Source: Fervidifonticultor_A octavus_A (GTDB lineage: Bacteria > Sysuimicrobiota > Sysuimicrobiia > Sysuimicrobiales > Humicultoraceae). From it: a stretch of 50,851 nucleotides of DNA. Shown here piece after piece: positions 1 to 7,562 of the stretch. The position numbers and the translations under genes were made by a program. The notes under the pieces were generated by a model, which did not search any database, was not told the DNA's origin, and was given only the letters and a program-made list of their open reading frames with translations. The stretch spans positions 1-50,851 of the forward strand of contig JAVKID010000007.1 in the NCBI GenBank assembly GCA_031459655.1, read 5' to 3'. The first letter of the stretch is position 1. Each line of letters opens with the position of its first letter.

Positions 1-1512
1 GGCCAGGTAGGCCGGGACCTCAGGCACCTGCACCAGGTCGTAGGGGTCGCCGGCGGCGACGACCACCAGCCGATCGCCGAGCCGGCTGTGGAGGACACGC
101 ATCACCCTGACCTGGTCAGGGGAGAGGCCTCCGCGCGTGCACGTGACGGCGACGAGGTAGTCGATCTCTGCAAGGGAGTCCGCCTCAGGGGCCTGGGACG
201 CGGAGAGCGTGCGCACGGCTGCGTGGTGGCCGCGCAGCGCCGCCGCCAGGTCAGGCGGGTCGTGTTCCTCGGCTCCCGCGGAGACGGCGGTGACGCCGAT
301 CCGGCCGCCTCGCAAGGGAATGACGCCGGCGCGGTCCGCCACCAGCGTGACCGCGGCCTCCGCGATGCGGCGGGCGATCCGGGCGTGCTCGCCGGTCCCG
401 ACGACCCCGGCGAGGCTGCCCGCCCGTGGCGCACCGACCCGCCAGCGCGCGGCGGCCCGGTCCAGCCGCGCTCGGGCGTGGGCGAGGCGCGCGTCCGAGA
501 CGCCACCGGTCTCGATGGCGCGGGCCAGGGATTCCAGCACCTCGTCCTGCATCGCATCGGGACCCAGGGCCAGCAGCAGGTCGCATCCCGCCCGCACGGC
601 CGCCACGGCCGCCGCCCCCGGGCCACCGTGGTCTGCGATCGCCCTCATGCTCAACGAGTCGCTGCAGACGATCCCGTCAAACCCCCACCGCTCGCGCAGC
701 AGTCCCGTGAGGATCGCCCTGGACAGCGTGGCCGGGACGCGGCCGGGATCCAGCGACGGGAAGGTGATGTGGGCGCTCATCACCGCGGCCACCCCGGCGC
801 GGACCGCAGCGGCAAACGGCGGCAGTTCCACGGCGTCGAGCCGCGCGCGGGGGTGATCCACCCGTGGCAGCGCCAGGTGGGAATCCACGGTCACGTCGCC
901 GTGCCCGGGGAAGTGCTTCGCGGTTGCGGCGACTCCGGCTGCCTGCATCCCCTCGATGAAGGCCACACCGAGGCGGGCCACGAGATCCGGCGATTCGCCA
1001 ATCGACCGCGCGCCGATGACGGGGTTGGCCGGATTGCTGTTGACGTCCATCACGGGCGCGAAGTTGAGGTGGATCCCCATCGCGCGCAGTTCGCGCCCTG
1101 TCACGGTCCCGGCGGCGCGGGCGAGGGCGGCGTCACCCGCGGCGCCAAGGGCCATCGCCGAGGGCAGGGGTGTGACGCTCGGGGCGGCGGCCGGGAGGGC
1201 ACCGACGTGGGGCGGGGCGGCCAGCGTTCCGGGCGACCCGAGTCCGAAGCGGTTGACGGCGCCTCCCTCATGGTCAACCGCCACCCACGGCGGCGGCGCC
1301 CCGGCGGCGCGAGCCAGGCGCTGGATGGCGTCGGTGAGCTCGGCCACCTGGACGGCCGAAACCACGTTCTTGCGAAACAGCACCACGCCAGCGATGTGTT
1401 GCTCGGTGATGAGCCGCTCCAACCGCGCAGAGGGTTCGGGGCCGGCGAAGTCCACCAGACAGAGGCCGCCGGCCGCGCGCAGGGCGTCCCGGCCGGGCCG
1501 GACGGGACTCAC
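1..1512 (-). CDS. nagZ: Beta-N-acetylhexosaminidase NagZ (GH3), 3' end cut by window
   Basis: 504 codons are open and run off the window at base 1, so the C-terminus is missing. The GH3 catalytic domain is clear. KHFPGHGD lies at about residues 199-206 and carries the Lys-His substrate contacts and the catalytic Asp-His dyad loop. VCSDSLSM at about residues 282-289 carries the nucleophile Asp. VDHEGG lies near residue 80. The family hydrolyses GlcNAc from anhydromuramyl cell-wall fragments during peptidoglycan recycling. I see no convincing signal peptide, so a cytoplasmic enzyme is likely. The GTG at 1512 is chosen because homology begins just after it, but no good ribosome site precedes it and the frame stays open into glpX. 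It is the last visible gene of the gntR-htrA-glpX-nagZ run. Confidence 0.88.
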   Translation of the reverse strand, partial: MSPVRPGRDALRAAGGLCLVDFAGPEPSARLERLITEQHIAGVVLFRKNVVSAVQVAELTDAIQRLARAAGAPPPWVAVDHEGGAVNRFGLGSPGTLAAPPHVGALPAAAPSVTPLPSAMALGAAGDAALARAAGTVTGRELRAMGIHLNFAPVMDVNSNPANPVIGARSIGESPDLVARLGVAFIEGMQAAGVAATAKHFPGHGDVTVDSHLALPRVDHPRARLDAVELPPFAAAVRAGVAAVMSAHITFPSLDPGRVPATLSRAILTGLLRERWGFDGIVCSDSLSMRAIADHGGPGAAAVAAVRAGCDLLLALGPDAMQDEVLESLARAIETGGVSDARLAHARARLDRAAARWRVGAPRAGSLAGVVGTGEHARIARRIAEAAVTLVADRAGVIPLRGGRIGVTAVSAGAEEHDPPDLAAALRGHHAAVRTLSASQAPEADSLAEIDYLVAVTCTRGGLSPDQVRVMRVLHSRLGDRLVVVAAGDPYDLVQVPEVPAYLA

Positions 1513-1564
1513 CAGGAGGAGGGGCCGCCGAGAGGGCGCTGCGGCCGCCGGGGGGCCGACCGGA

Positions 1565-2551
1565 TCATGACAGTTGCACCGCGCCGACCTTGGTTCGGTC
1601 CACGAGGTGGATGCCGTCTATGAAGCGGATCTCGCCGCTCTGCCGCGTCATGACCAGCGAGTGCGTGCGCGCTCCGCCGCCGAAGAACCGGACCCCGCGG
1701 AAGAGGTCGCCGTCGGTGATCCCGGTGGCCACGAAGACCACATCGTTCGCCGGCACCAAGTCCTTCGTGTCGAAGACACGATCGGGATCAGCAATGCCCA
1801 TGGACCTGACCCGCTGGCGTTCTTCGTCGTTGCGGAACCAGAACCGGCCTTGGATCTCGCCGCCCAGGCAGCGCAGCGCGGCCGCCGCCAGCACGCCCTC
1901 GGGCGCGCCGCCGATACCCATCACGGCATGCACCCCGGTGCCCCGGACCGCGGCGGCGATGGCGGCGGAGACGTCGCCGTCGGGGATGAGCTTGATGCGC
2001 GCGCCGGCCGCCCGCACCCGCGCGATGAGGTCGGCGTGCCGGGGCCGGTCCAGGATGATGACCACCAGGTCCCGCACGGAGCGGTTCAGCGCCGCGGCTA
2101 TCGCGGCCAGGTTCTCCTCCACCGGCGCCCGGATGTCCACGTGCCCGGCGCTGGTGGGCCCCACGATGAGCTTGTCCATGTAGATGTCGGGGGCATGCAG
2201 GATGCCGCCGCGCTCGGCCACGGCCAGCACCGAGATGGCGCCGGGCGCGCCCTTGGCCACCAGGTTGGTCCCTTCCAGCGGGTCGACGGCGAGGTCCACC
2301 TCCAGCGGCCCGCCACCGCCGACGACCTCTCCGATGTAGAGCATGGGCGCCTCGTCGCGCTCGCCTTCCCCGATGACGATGATGCCGTGGAGGTCCAGCC
2401 CGGCCAGCGCCGTGCGCATCGCCTCCACGGCGGCCGCGTCGGCGGCCTCGTTGTCGCCTTGCCCCATATGGTGGGCGGCGGCCAGGGCCGCCGCCTCGGT
2501 CACGCGCACGAAGTCGAGGATCAGGCCGCGGTCGATCACGCCACGATCCAC
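1565..2551 (-). CDS. glpX: Fructose-1,6-bisphosphatase class II (GlpX)
   Basis: A 328-aa protein of normal length for GlpX. It hydrolyses fructose 1,6-bisphosphate to fructose 6-phosphate, the committed gluconeogenic step, in the cytoplasm with a divalent metal. The class II signatures are visible: GEGERDEAPM at residues 61-70 and VDPLEGTN at residues 89-96 hold the metal and phosphate ligands. The ATG start overlaps the end of htrA by 16 bp, so translation is probably coupled to it. In some bacteria GlpX also hydrolyses sedoheptulose 1,7-bisphosphate; the sequence does not decide this. Its presence fits the C2/C3 carbon salvage genes elsewhere in the window. Confidence 0.95.
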   Translation of the reverse strand: MDRGVIDRGLILDFVRVTEAAALAAAHHMGQGDNEAADAAAVEAMRTALAGLDLHGIIVIGEGERDEAPMLYIGEVVGGGGPLEVDLAVDPLEGTNLVAKGAPGAISVLAVAERGGILHAPDIYMDKLIVGPTSAGHVDIRAPVEENLAAIAAALNRSVRDLVVIILDRPRHADLIARVRAAGARIKLIPDGDVSAAIAAAVRGTGVHAVMGIGGAPEGVLAAAALRCLGGEIQGRFWFRNDEERQRVRSMGIADPDRVFDTKDLVPANDVVFVATGITDGDLFRGVRFFGGGARTHSLVMTRQSGEIRFIDGIHLVDRTKVGAVQLS

Positions 2552-3711
2552 CGGGCGAGATCGCTGCGCAGCTCCGTTAGCACCACCGTAAAGGTCATCC
2601 GCCGGCCTTCGCGCACCACATCGACCCGCACGCTGTCGCCCGGCTTCTTTCGGAACAGTTCTCGGCGCAGGTCTCCGACCGTGCTGATCTTCTGCCCGTC
2701 AATGGACACGATGATGTCCATGGGGCGGAGCCCGGCGCGCTCGGCGGGGCTACCGGGCTGGGGCACGACCAGCACGCCGTGGTCCACCGGGAGGTTGTAG
2801 GCGCGCGCGGTGGCGGCGTCGATCTCGCTCCGGATCTCCACGCCGAGCGCGGGGCGGACGACTCGACCCTGGGCCACTAGCTGATCCATCACGATGCGGG
2901 CGTGGTCGATGGGGATGGCGAAGCCGATCCCCTGCGCCTCGCGGATGATGGCAGTGTTGATGCCGATGAGCCGGCCGCCCGAGTCCAGCAGCGCGCCGCC
3001 GCTGTTCCCGGGGTTGATGGCCGCATCGGTCTGGATCAGGTTCTCCACGACAAAATCCCGGCTGGCCTCGATGCTGCGGTTCAGCGCGCTGACCACGCCG
3101 ACGGTCACCGTGCTGCCCAACCCGAAGGGGTTGCCGATGGCGATGGCGAGCTGGCCCACCTGGAGCGCCGCCGAGACTCCCATCTCGACGGTCGGCAACG
3201 GCTGGGGGACATCCACCTTCACCACGGCCAGGTCCGAGAACCGGTCGGCGCCGAGCACGCGGCCCCGCAGCGTGCGGCCCGAGAGCAGGGTCACGGTGAT
3301 CTCCTGGGCGCCCTGGATCACGTGGTTGTTGGTGAGGATGAGGCCGTCGGACCGCACGATCACCCCGGAGCCCTGACCCTCCTGGGGGTAGAGCCCGAAG
3401 GGCGTGGCGACCTGCGCCCGGACGCTGATGTTCACCACCGCGGGCCGCGCGCGCTGGACGACGCGGATGACGACCGACTCCTCGGATTCGATCACGCGCG
3501 GCGGCGCCACCGCGGGGGAAGGTGCCTGCGCGACCGTCGGCGCGGAGGGGACCGCAGCGCCGGAGGCCGCGCCGGCCGTCCAGGCGGAGGGGACCAGGCC
3601 GTACTTCGGGGCGAGCACCCCGCCCAGCACGCCGCCCAGCGCGATCACGGCCAGCATGACGAGCGCGCGCGCTCCCCAGGAACCCTTGGGCAGGTGACTG
3701 TCCATGGACAC
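2536..3711 (-). CDS. htrA: HtrA/DegP-family membrane-anchored serine protease with PDZ domain
   Basis: About 391 aa. An N-terminal hydrophobic segment (about residues 15-35) anchors the protein, a low-complexity Ala/Pro linker follows, then a trypsin-like domain and one C-terminal PDZ domain (about residues 288-383). The catalytic triad is visible: His130 in TNNHVIQG, Asp160 in FSDLAVV and Ser237 in NPGNSGGAL. The family degrades or refolds damaged extracytoplasmic proteins. I start it at GTG 3711 because AGGAGG lies 7 nt upstream. The longer frame to 3747 would begin at about the transcription start implied by the TATAAT at 3753-3758. ATG 3705 is also possible. It is followed by an overlapping glpX. 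Confidence 0.93.
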   Translation of the reverse strand: MSMDSHLPKGSWGARALVMLAVIALGGVLGGVLAPKYGLVPSAWTAGAASGAAVPSAPTVAQAPSPAVAPPRVIESEESVVIRVVQRARPAVVNISVRAQVATPFGLYPQEGQGSGVIVRSDGLILTNNHVIQGAQEITVTLLSGRTLRGRVLGADRFSDLAVVKVDVPQPLPTVEMGVSAALQVGQLAIAIGNPFGLGSTVTVGVVSALNRSIEASRDFVVENLIQTDAAINPGNSGGALLDSGGRLIGINTAIIREAQGIGFAIPIDHARIVMDQLVAQGRVVRPALGVEIRSEIDAATARAYNLPVDHGVLVVPQPGSPAERAGLRPMDIIVSIDGQKISTVGDLRRELFRKKPGDSVRVDVVREGRRMTFTVVLTELRSDLARWIVA

Positions 3712-3752
3712 GACAACGCCTCCTGTTCCGTGGTACTGAGGCTGCACCTTCC

Positions 3753-3758
3753 ATTATA
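3753..3758 (-). promoter_or_regulatory. -10 box (TATAAT) for htrA-glpX-nagZ
   Basis: A perfect TATAAT on the minus strand lies 7 bp downstream of the gntR stop. It predicts a start site near 3746 and a leader of about 35 nt before GTG 3711. No good -35 box is seen at 17 bp, which suggests activation or a weak upstream contact. This could give htrA expression independent of gntR. Confidence 0.5.
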
Positions 3759-3764
3759 ACAACC

Positions 3765-4475
3765 TCATGCCTCCAACGCCTGGAAGACCTCGGCGAGTTC
3801 CGCCCGCACGCTGGCCAGGTGCTCGCGCATCGCCGCCTCGGCCCGTCCTGCATCACGCGCGCGGATCGCGGCGGTGACTTTGGCCATCTCGCGCAGCGAC
3901 CTGGCGGCCCGGCCCTTGACGCGGAAGACCAGCGTGCGGATCGGATGGACCTGGGCGCGCACGGTGTCGATGGCGCGTTCGAGCCGTCGGCTGCCCGAGG
4001 CCGCGGCGACGGCGGCGTGCCATTCCACGTCGACGGCGGTCATCCTGGCCAGGTCTCCCTGCTTGAGGGCGGTGCCGAAGGCCTTGATGAGGACGTTAAG
4101 CGTGCGGCCGAGATCCTCGGTCGAGCGTTCCGACGCCCGCCGCGCCGCCCGACTCTCGAGGATCTCCCGAAGTTCGTAGAGTTCATCGGCGTCACGCTGC
4201 TGCAGGCGGGGGACCACGACCCCGCGGCCGGGCACGGCCTCGACGACGCCCTCGGCTTCCAGGCGGCGTAGGGCATCCCGAATCGGGGTGCGGCTGACAT
4301 GCCAGGCTTCGGCCAGCTCGAGTTCGTTGATCCGGGTCCCCATGGCGACTTCCCCTCTGAGGATGGCCTCTCTGAGGCGCCGGTACGCCGCCGCGCTCAC
4401 CGTCTCGCGGACCGGGGGTGCGCCCAGGATCGGCGCGAGAGTCCGGTCTGTCTCGTCAGCGAACCATCTCTCCAT
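3765..4475 (-). CDS. GntR-family transcriptional regulator, FCD (FadR) subgroup
   Basis: 236 aa, the usual FadR-subfamily length. The N-terminal winged helix-turn-helix covers about residues 25-92, with the recognition region HVSRTPIRDALRRLEAEG at 59-76. The C-terminal all-helical FCD ligand domain begins near residue 97 (ELYELREILESRAA). Such regulators usually sense small organic acids or sugar acids. A strong ribosome site, GGGGAGG, precedes the ATG. The gene is divergent from the ferredoxin gene, and a perfect 7-bp inverted repeat lies in the shared promoter region (4514-4537), which makes autoregulation likely. The ligand cannot be read from the sequence. Confidence 0.92.
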   Translation of the reverse strand: MERWFADETDRTLAPILGAPPVRETVSAAAYRRLREAILRGEVAMGTRINELELAEAWHVSRTPIRDALRRLEAEGVVEAVPGRGVVVPRLQQRDADELYELREILESRAARRASERSTEDLGRTLNVLIKAFGTALKQGDLARMTAVDVEWHAAVAAASGSRRLERAIDTVRAQVHPIRTLVFRVKGRAARSLREMAKVTAAIRARDAGRAEAAMREHLASVRAELAEVFQALEA

Positions 4476-4513
4476 CTCGGACCTCCCCGATCTTGGTATG
4501 CGATGTTTGTGTT

Positions 4514-4537
4514 CTGTTTATTGTATTCGGTAAACAG
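4514..4537. promoter_or_regulatory. Inverted repeat CTGTTTA-N10-TAAACAG, putative GntR operator
   Basis: Perfect 7-bp arms with a 10-bp spacer sit in an AT-rich island between the divergent gntR (start 4475) and ferredoxin (start 4651) genes. The surroundings are strongly GC-rich, so this AT-rich palindrome stands out. Its position fits an operator for the adjacent FCD regulator. The assignment is an inference from position and symmetry. Confidence 0.45.
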
Positions 4538-4650
4538 AGGCCGGGACCCCTGCGGCGGGTCGGGCCTCAATCCTTGCGCCCGGGGCCCGGGGGTAGTACG
4601 TTCGCCGCAGAGGACGTGGCCGAGCTGGTCCGTCCCGTGGAGGGCAGAGG

Positions 4651-5019
4651 ATGACCTACATCATCGCGGAACCGTGCATCGGGGTCAAAGACCGGGCCTG
4701 TGTGGAGGTCTGCCCGGTGGACTGCATCTACGAGTACGTCGAAGAGGCCGGCGCCTTCGTCGTCCCCGACCCTTCGACCGGCGCCGGCCCGGACAAGACC
4801 GTGATCCCCCGCGGCCAGTCCGTCCACCTGCCCGGGGAGGGGATCACGAAGGAGCAACTCCTGGCCCAGCTCTACATCCATCCGGACGAGTGCATTGACT
4901 GCGGGGCCTGCGAGTCGGTCTGCCCCGTGACGGCGATCTTCGCCGAAGCCGACGTGCCGGATCAGTGGAAGTCGTACATCGCGCTGAACTACCTGGCGTT
5001 CGGATTGCAGCCGAAATAG
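4651..5019 (+). CDS. Ferredoxin with 3Fe-4S/4Fe-4S clusters and a long inter-cluster insertion
   Basis: 122 aa. The ends match the seven-iron ferredoxins of the Thermus type: CIGVKDRACVEVCPVDC with Cys9, 17, 21 and 25, and CIDCGACESVCP with Cys81, 84, 87 and 91, followed by the typical DVPDQWKSYI tail. The family carries low-potential electrons for cytoplasmic oxidoreductases. Thermus ferredoxins have only about ten residues between the two motifs; here about 40 extra residues (roughly 30-73) rich in Gly, Pro and Val are inserted in frame. A good ribosome site, GGAGGGCAGAGG, precedes the ATG. It is divergent from the GntR gene. The redox partner is unknown; the nearby acc operon does not need one. 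Confidence 0.9.
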   Translation: MTYIIAEPCIGVKDRACVEVCPVDCIYEYVEEAGAFVVPDPSTGAGPDKTVIPRGQSVHLPGEGITKEQLLAQLYIHPDECIDCGACESVCPVTAIFAEADVPDQWKSYIALNYLAFGLQPK

Positions 5020-5054
5020 GCAGCCCGTCCTCGGTCTCTCCGCCCTCTTCCGCT

Positions 5055-5071
5055 GGCGGCCGCCGGCCGCC
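5055..5071. other. GC-rich inverted repeat between ferredoxin gene and accD
   Basis: GGCGGCC and GGCCGCC form a 7-bp stem with a 3-nt loop. It lies 36 bp after the ferredoxin stop and directly upstream of the accD -10 box. No T-run follows, so it is not a standard intrinsic terminator. It could stop or slow transcription from the ferredoxin gene, or cover the accD -35 region. Confidence 0.25.
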
Positions 5072-5077
5072 CTGAAG

Positions 5078-5083
5078 TATAAT
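5078..5083 (+). promoter_or_regulatory. -10 box (TATAAT) of the acc operon
   Basis: A perfect TATAAT lies 66 bp before the accD start in the 130-bp gap after the ferredoxin gene. The predicted leader is about 60 nt. No clear TTGACA lies at the usual distance; a GC-rich inverted repeat occupies that region. Confidence 0.5.
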
Positions 5084-5149
5084 CCAGGGGCGTAATCGGC
5101 GACGTCCGCGTCCGCCGATCTCCTCGTCTTTCAGGTTTCAGGGGCGCTC

Positions 5150-6055
5150 ATGCTCAACTGGCTGCGCCGTCCCAAGTATGCGTCTCTCGAGCGCCGTGAC
5201 CTCCCCGCCGGGCTGTGGGTGAAGTGTCCTCGCTGCGGGGAGGTCGCCTACCGGAAGGATCTGGAGCGCACCCTCAGGGTCTGCCCCACGTGCGGCTTCC
5301 ACCACCGGCTGACGGCGGAGGAACGGCTCGCGGTCACCCTGGACGACGGCTCGTTCGTGGAATTCGACGAAAGGCTCGCCTCGGGCGACCCGCTCCGGTT
5401 CCCAGGCTATCCGGACAAGGTGAAGGAGGCCCGCGAGAAGACGGGCAACGCGGACGCGGCGATCACCGGGGTGGGCAGCATCGAGGGGTCGCGCACGGCG
5501 CTGGCGGCCCTGGACTTCGCGTTCATGGGGGGCTCGATGGGGTCGGTGGTGGGCGAGAAGATCGTGCGCATCGCCGAGCGGGCCCGGGCCGACCGCCTGC
5601 CGCTGGTGATCTTCTCGGCGTCCGGGGGCGCCCGGATGCAGGAAGGGACGCTGTCGCTGATGCAGCTGGCCAGGACCAGCGCGGCGATCGCGCGGCTACA
5701 CGAGGCGCGGCTGCCTTACATCTCGGTCATGTGCGACCCGACCACCGGTGGGGTGACCGCCAGTTTCGCGTTCCAGGGGGATGTGATCATCGCGGAGCCC
5801 GGGGCGCTGATCGGGTTCGCGGGCCGGCGCGTCATCGAACAGACGATCCGGCGAAAACTCCCGGACAACTTCCAGACCGCCGAGTTCTGCCTGGAGCACG
5901 GGCTCATCGACATGGTGGTGCCGCGGCCCCAGATGCGCGAGACCCTGGGGCGGCTCCTGCGCTTCTTTGGCGCGCCGCAGGTGCCCGCCGCGCCGCCTGT
6001 CGCCGCCGCCCTCCCCGTGGGTCCTGCGGGCGACCCCACAGGCGGCGAGGGGTAG
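5150..6055 (+). CDS. accD: Acetyl-CoA carboxylase carboxyltransferase beta subunit
   Basis: 301 aa. With AccA it transfers the carboxyl group from biotin to acetyl-CoA to make malonyl-CoA, the first step of fatty-acid synthesis. The N-terminal zinc ribbon is intact: Cys26, Cys29, Cys45 and Cys48 (CPRC and CPTC). The crotonase-like carboxyltransferase core follows, with FSASGGARMQEG and the glycine-rich TTGGVTASFA region. The last 25 residues are Ala/Pro-rich and look like a tail. It is the first gene of a compact accD-accA-accB-accC operon, and its stop is 8 bp before accA. Confidence 0.96.
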   Translation: MLNWLRRPKYASLERRDLPAGLWVKCPRCGEVAYRKDLERTLRVCPTCGFHHRLTAEERLAVTLDDGSFVEFDERLASGDPLRFPGYPDKVKEAREKTGNADAAITGVGSIEGSRTALAALDFAFMGGSMGSVVGEKIVRIAERARADRLPLVIFSASGGARMQEGTLSLMQLARTSAAIARLHEARLPYISVMCDPTTGGVTASFAFQGDVIIAEPGALIGFAGRRVIEQTIRRKLPDNFQTAEFCLEHGLIDMVVPRPQMRETLGRLLRFFGAPQVPAAPPVAAALPVGPAGDPTGGEG

Positions 6056-6063
6056 CAGGCCCG

Positions 6064-7065
6064 ATGGCCTCCCGTCTGCTCCTGCCCGAGCGCGACCCCG
6101 CCGCGGAGGCCCGCGCCTCCGAGCTCGAAGCGCAACTGGCCGACATCCAGCGCCAGATCGGCGCGCTGCGGCGGCGCGGCGAGACGGACCGGCTGGACGT
6201 CACCAGGCAGATCCGTGATCTCGAAGCGCGGGCGGCCGAACTCCAGGAGGCCCTGCTGGCCAACCGCCAGGCCTGGCATGCCGTCGCCCTCGCCCGGCAC
6301 CCCCAGCGGCCCAAGGCCCAGGACTTCATCCGGGCGCTGATCAGCGACTTCACCGAACTGCACGGTGACCGGCTCTTCCGCGACGATCCGGCGATGCTGG
6401 TGGGGCTCGGCTGGTTCGACGGGCAGCCGGTGGTGGCCCTGGGTCCGTACAAGGGAAAGGACACCAAGGAGAACATCGCCCACAACTTCGGGATGCCCTA
6501 TCCCGAGGGCTACCGCAAGGCGCTCCGCGGGATGAAACTCGCCGAGAAGTTCGGCTATCCGGTCATCAGCATCGTGGACACGCCCGCAGCCTTCCCCGGC
6601 GATGCCGCCGAGGAGCGCGGGCAGGCCGAGGCCATCGCGCGCAACATCCTGGAGATGACGCGGCTGCGCGCGCCGATCGCCGTGGTGATCACCGGCGAGG
6701 GCGGCAGCGGCGGGGCGCTGGCCATCGCGGTCGGCGACGCGGTGCTGATGCTGGAGCACGCCATCTACACCGTGATTCCCCCCGAGGGGTGCGCCGCCAT
6801 CCTGTGGCGTGACGCCAGCCGCTCGCGCGAGGCCGCGGTGGCGCTGCGCCTGACGGCGCAGGACCTGGTCGCCCTGGGCGTCGTGGACGAGGTGATCCCC
6901 GAACCGCGGGGCGGGGCGCACACGGATCCCCCCGCCGCCGTGGACGCGGTGCGGGAGGCCCTGCGTCGCCACCTCCGGGCGCTCGCCGGCATCCCCGTCG
7001 ACCAGCTCGTGGACCGCCGGTACGCCAAGTACCGGGCCATGGAGTATCATGAAGAGCAGGCATGA
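6064..7065 (+). CDS. accA: Acetyl-CoA carboxylase carboxyltransferase alpha subunit
   Basis: 333 aa, partner of AccD in the carboxyltransferase. It starts with an N-terminal helical region (about residues 12-70, ELEAQLADIQRQIGAL) and continues into the crotonase fold with RALISDFTELHGDR, the GGSGGALAIAVGD oxyanion region and the conserved YTVIPPEGCAAILW segment. I take ATG 6064: the frame is open further upstream, but that stretch is only accD read in another frame. Its stop overlaps the accB start (ATGA), which implies translational coupling and equal subunit supply. Confidence 0.96.
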   Translation: MASRLLLPERDPAAEARASELEAQLADIQRQIGALRRRGETDRLDVTRQIRDLEARAAELQEALLANRQAWHAVALARHPQRPKAQDFIRALISDFTELHGDRLFRDDPAMLVGLGWFDGQPVVALGPYKGKDTKENIAHNFGMPYPEGYRKALRGMKLAEKFGYPVISIVDTPAAFPGDAAEERGQAEAIARNILEMTRLRAPIAVVITGEGGSGGALAIAVGDAVLMLEHAIYTVIPPEGCAAILWRDASRSREAAVALRLTAQDLVALGVVDEVIPEPRGGAHTDPPAAVDAVREALRRHLRALAGIPVDQLVDRRYAKYRAMEYHEEQA

Positions 7066-7562
7066 CCGACCGCATTGACTTCGAACAGGTCCGCGAGGTC
7101 GCGCGGCTGGCCGAGGAGTTGGACCTCGCCGAACTGGAGGTCGAGAGTCCGGCGCTCAGGGTGCGCGTCCGCCGGGCCGCGCCGGGCCCGGCCGCCGGGC
7201 GGATCGCCGCGGCCGACGAGGCGCTGCACACCTCTCCGCCCGCGACGCGGGAGGCGACTCCCGTTCCCGCTGCCGCCCGTCCCGCGGCGGCCGATGCGGG
7301 CATCGATCATCTGGAACCGATCGTCGCCCCCATGGTCGGCACCTTCTACCGGGCGGCCTCGCCCGATGCCCCGCCGTTCGTCGCCGAAGGTGACGTCGTC
7401 GAGGAAGGGCAGGTCGTCTGCATCATCGAGGCGATGAAACTCTTCAACGAGATCCAGGCCGAGAAGCGCGGTCGGATCGTCCGCGTGCTGGTCGAGAACG
7501 CTTCGCCGGTCGAGTACGGGCAGCCCCTGTTCCTCCTGGATCCTGCCGCCAGCCCCAGGTAG
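7062..7562 (+). CDS. accB: Biotin carboxyl carrier protein of acetyl-CoA carboxylase
   Basis: 166 aa. It carries biotin between AccC and AccA/AccD. The C-terminal biotinyl domain (about residues 82-162) has the canonical EAMKLFNE, with Lys126 as the biotinylation site. The linker before it (about 40-80) is Ala/Pro-rich as in other AccB proteins. The N-terminal dimerisation segment (MTDRIDFEQVREVARL) is also typical. The ATG overlaps the accA stop by 4 bp, and the accC start follows its stop directly. Confidence 0.96.
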   Translation: MTDRIDFEQVREVARLAEELDLAELEVESPALRVRVRRAAPGPAAGRIAAADEALHTSPPATREATPVPAAARPAAADAGIDHLEPIVAPMVGTFYRAASPDAPPFVAEGDVVEEGQVVCIIEAMKLFNEIQAEKRGRIVRVLVENASPVEYGQPLFLLDPAASPR

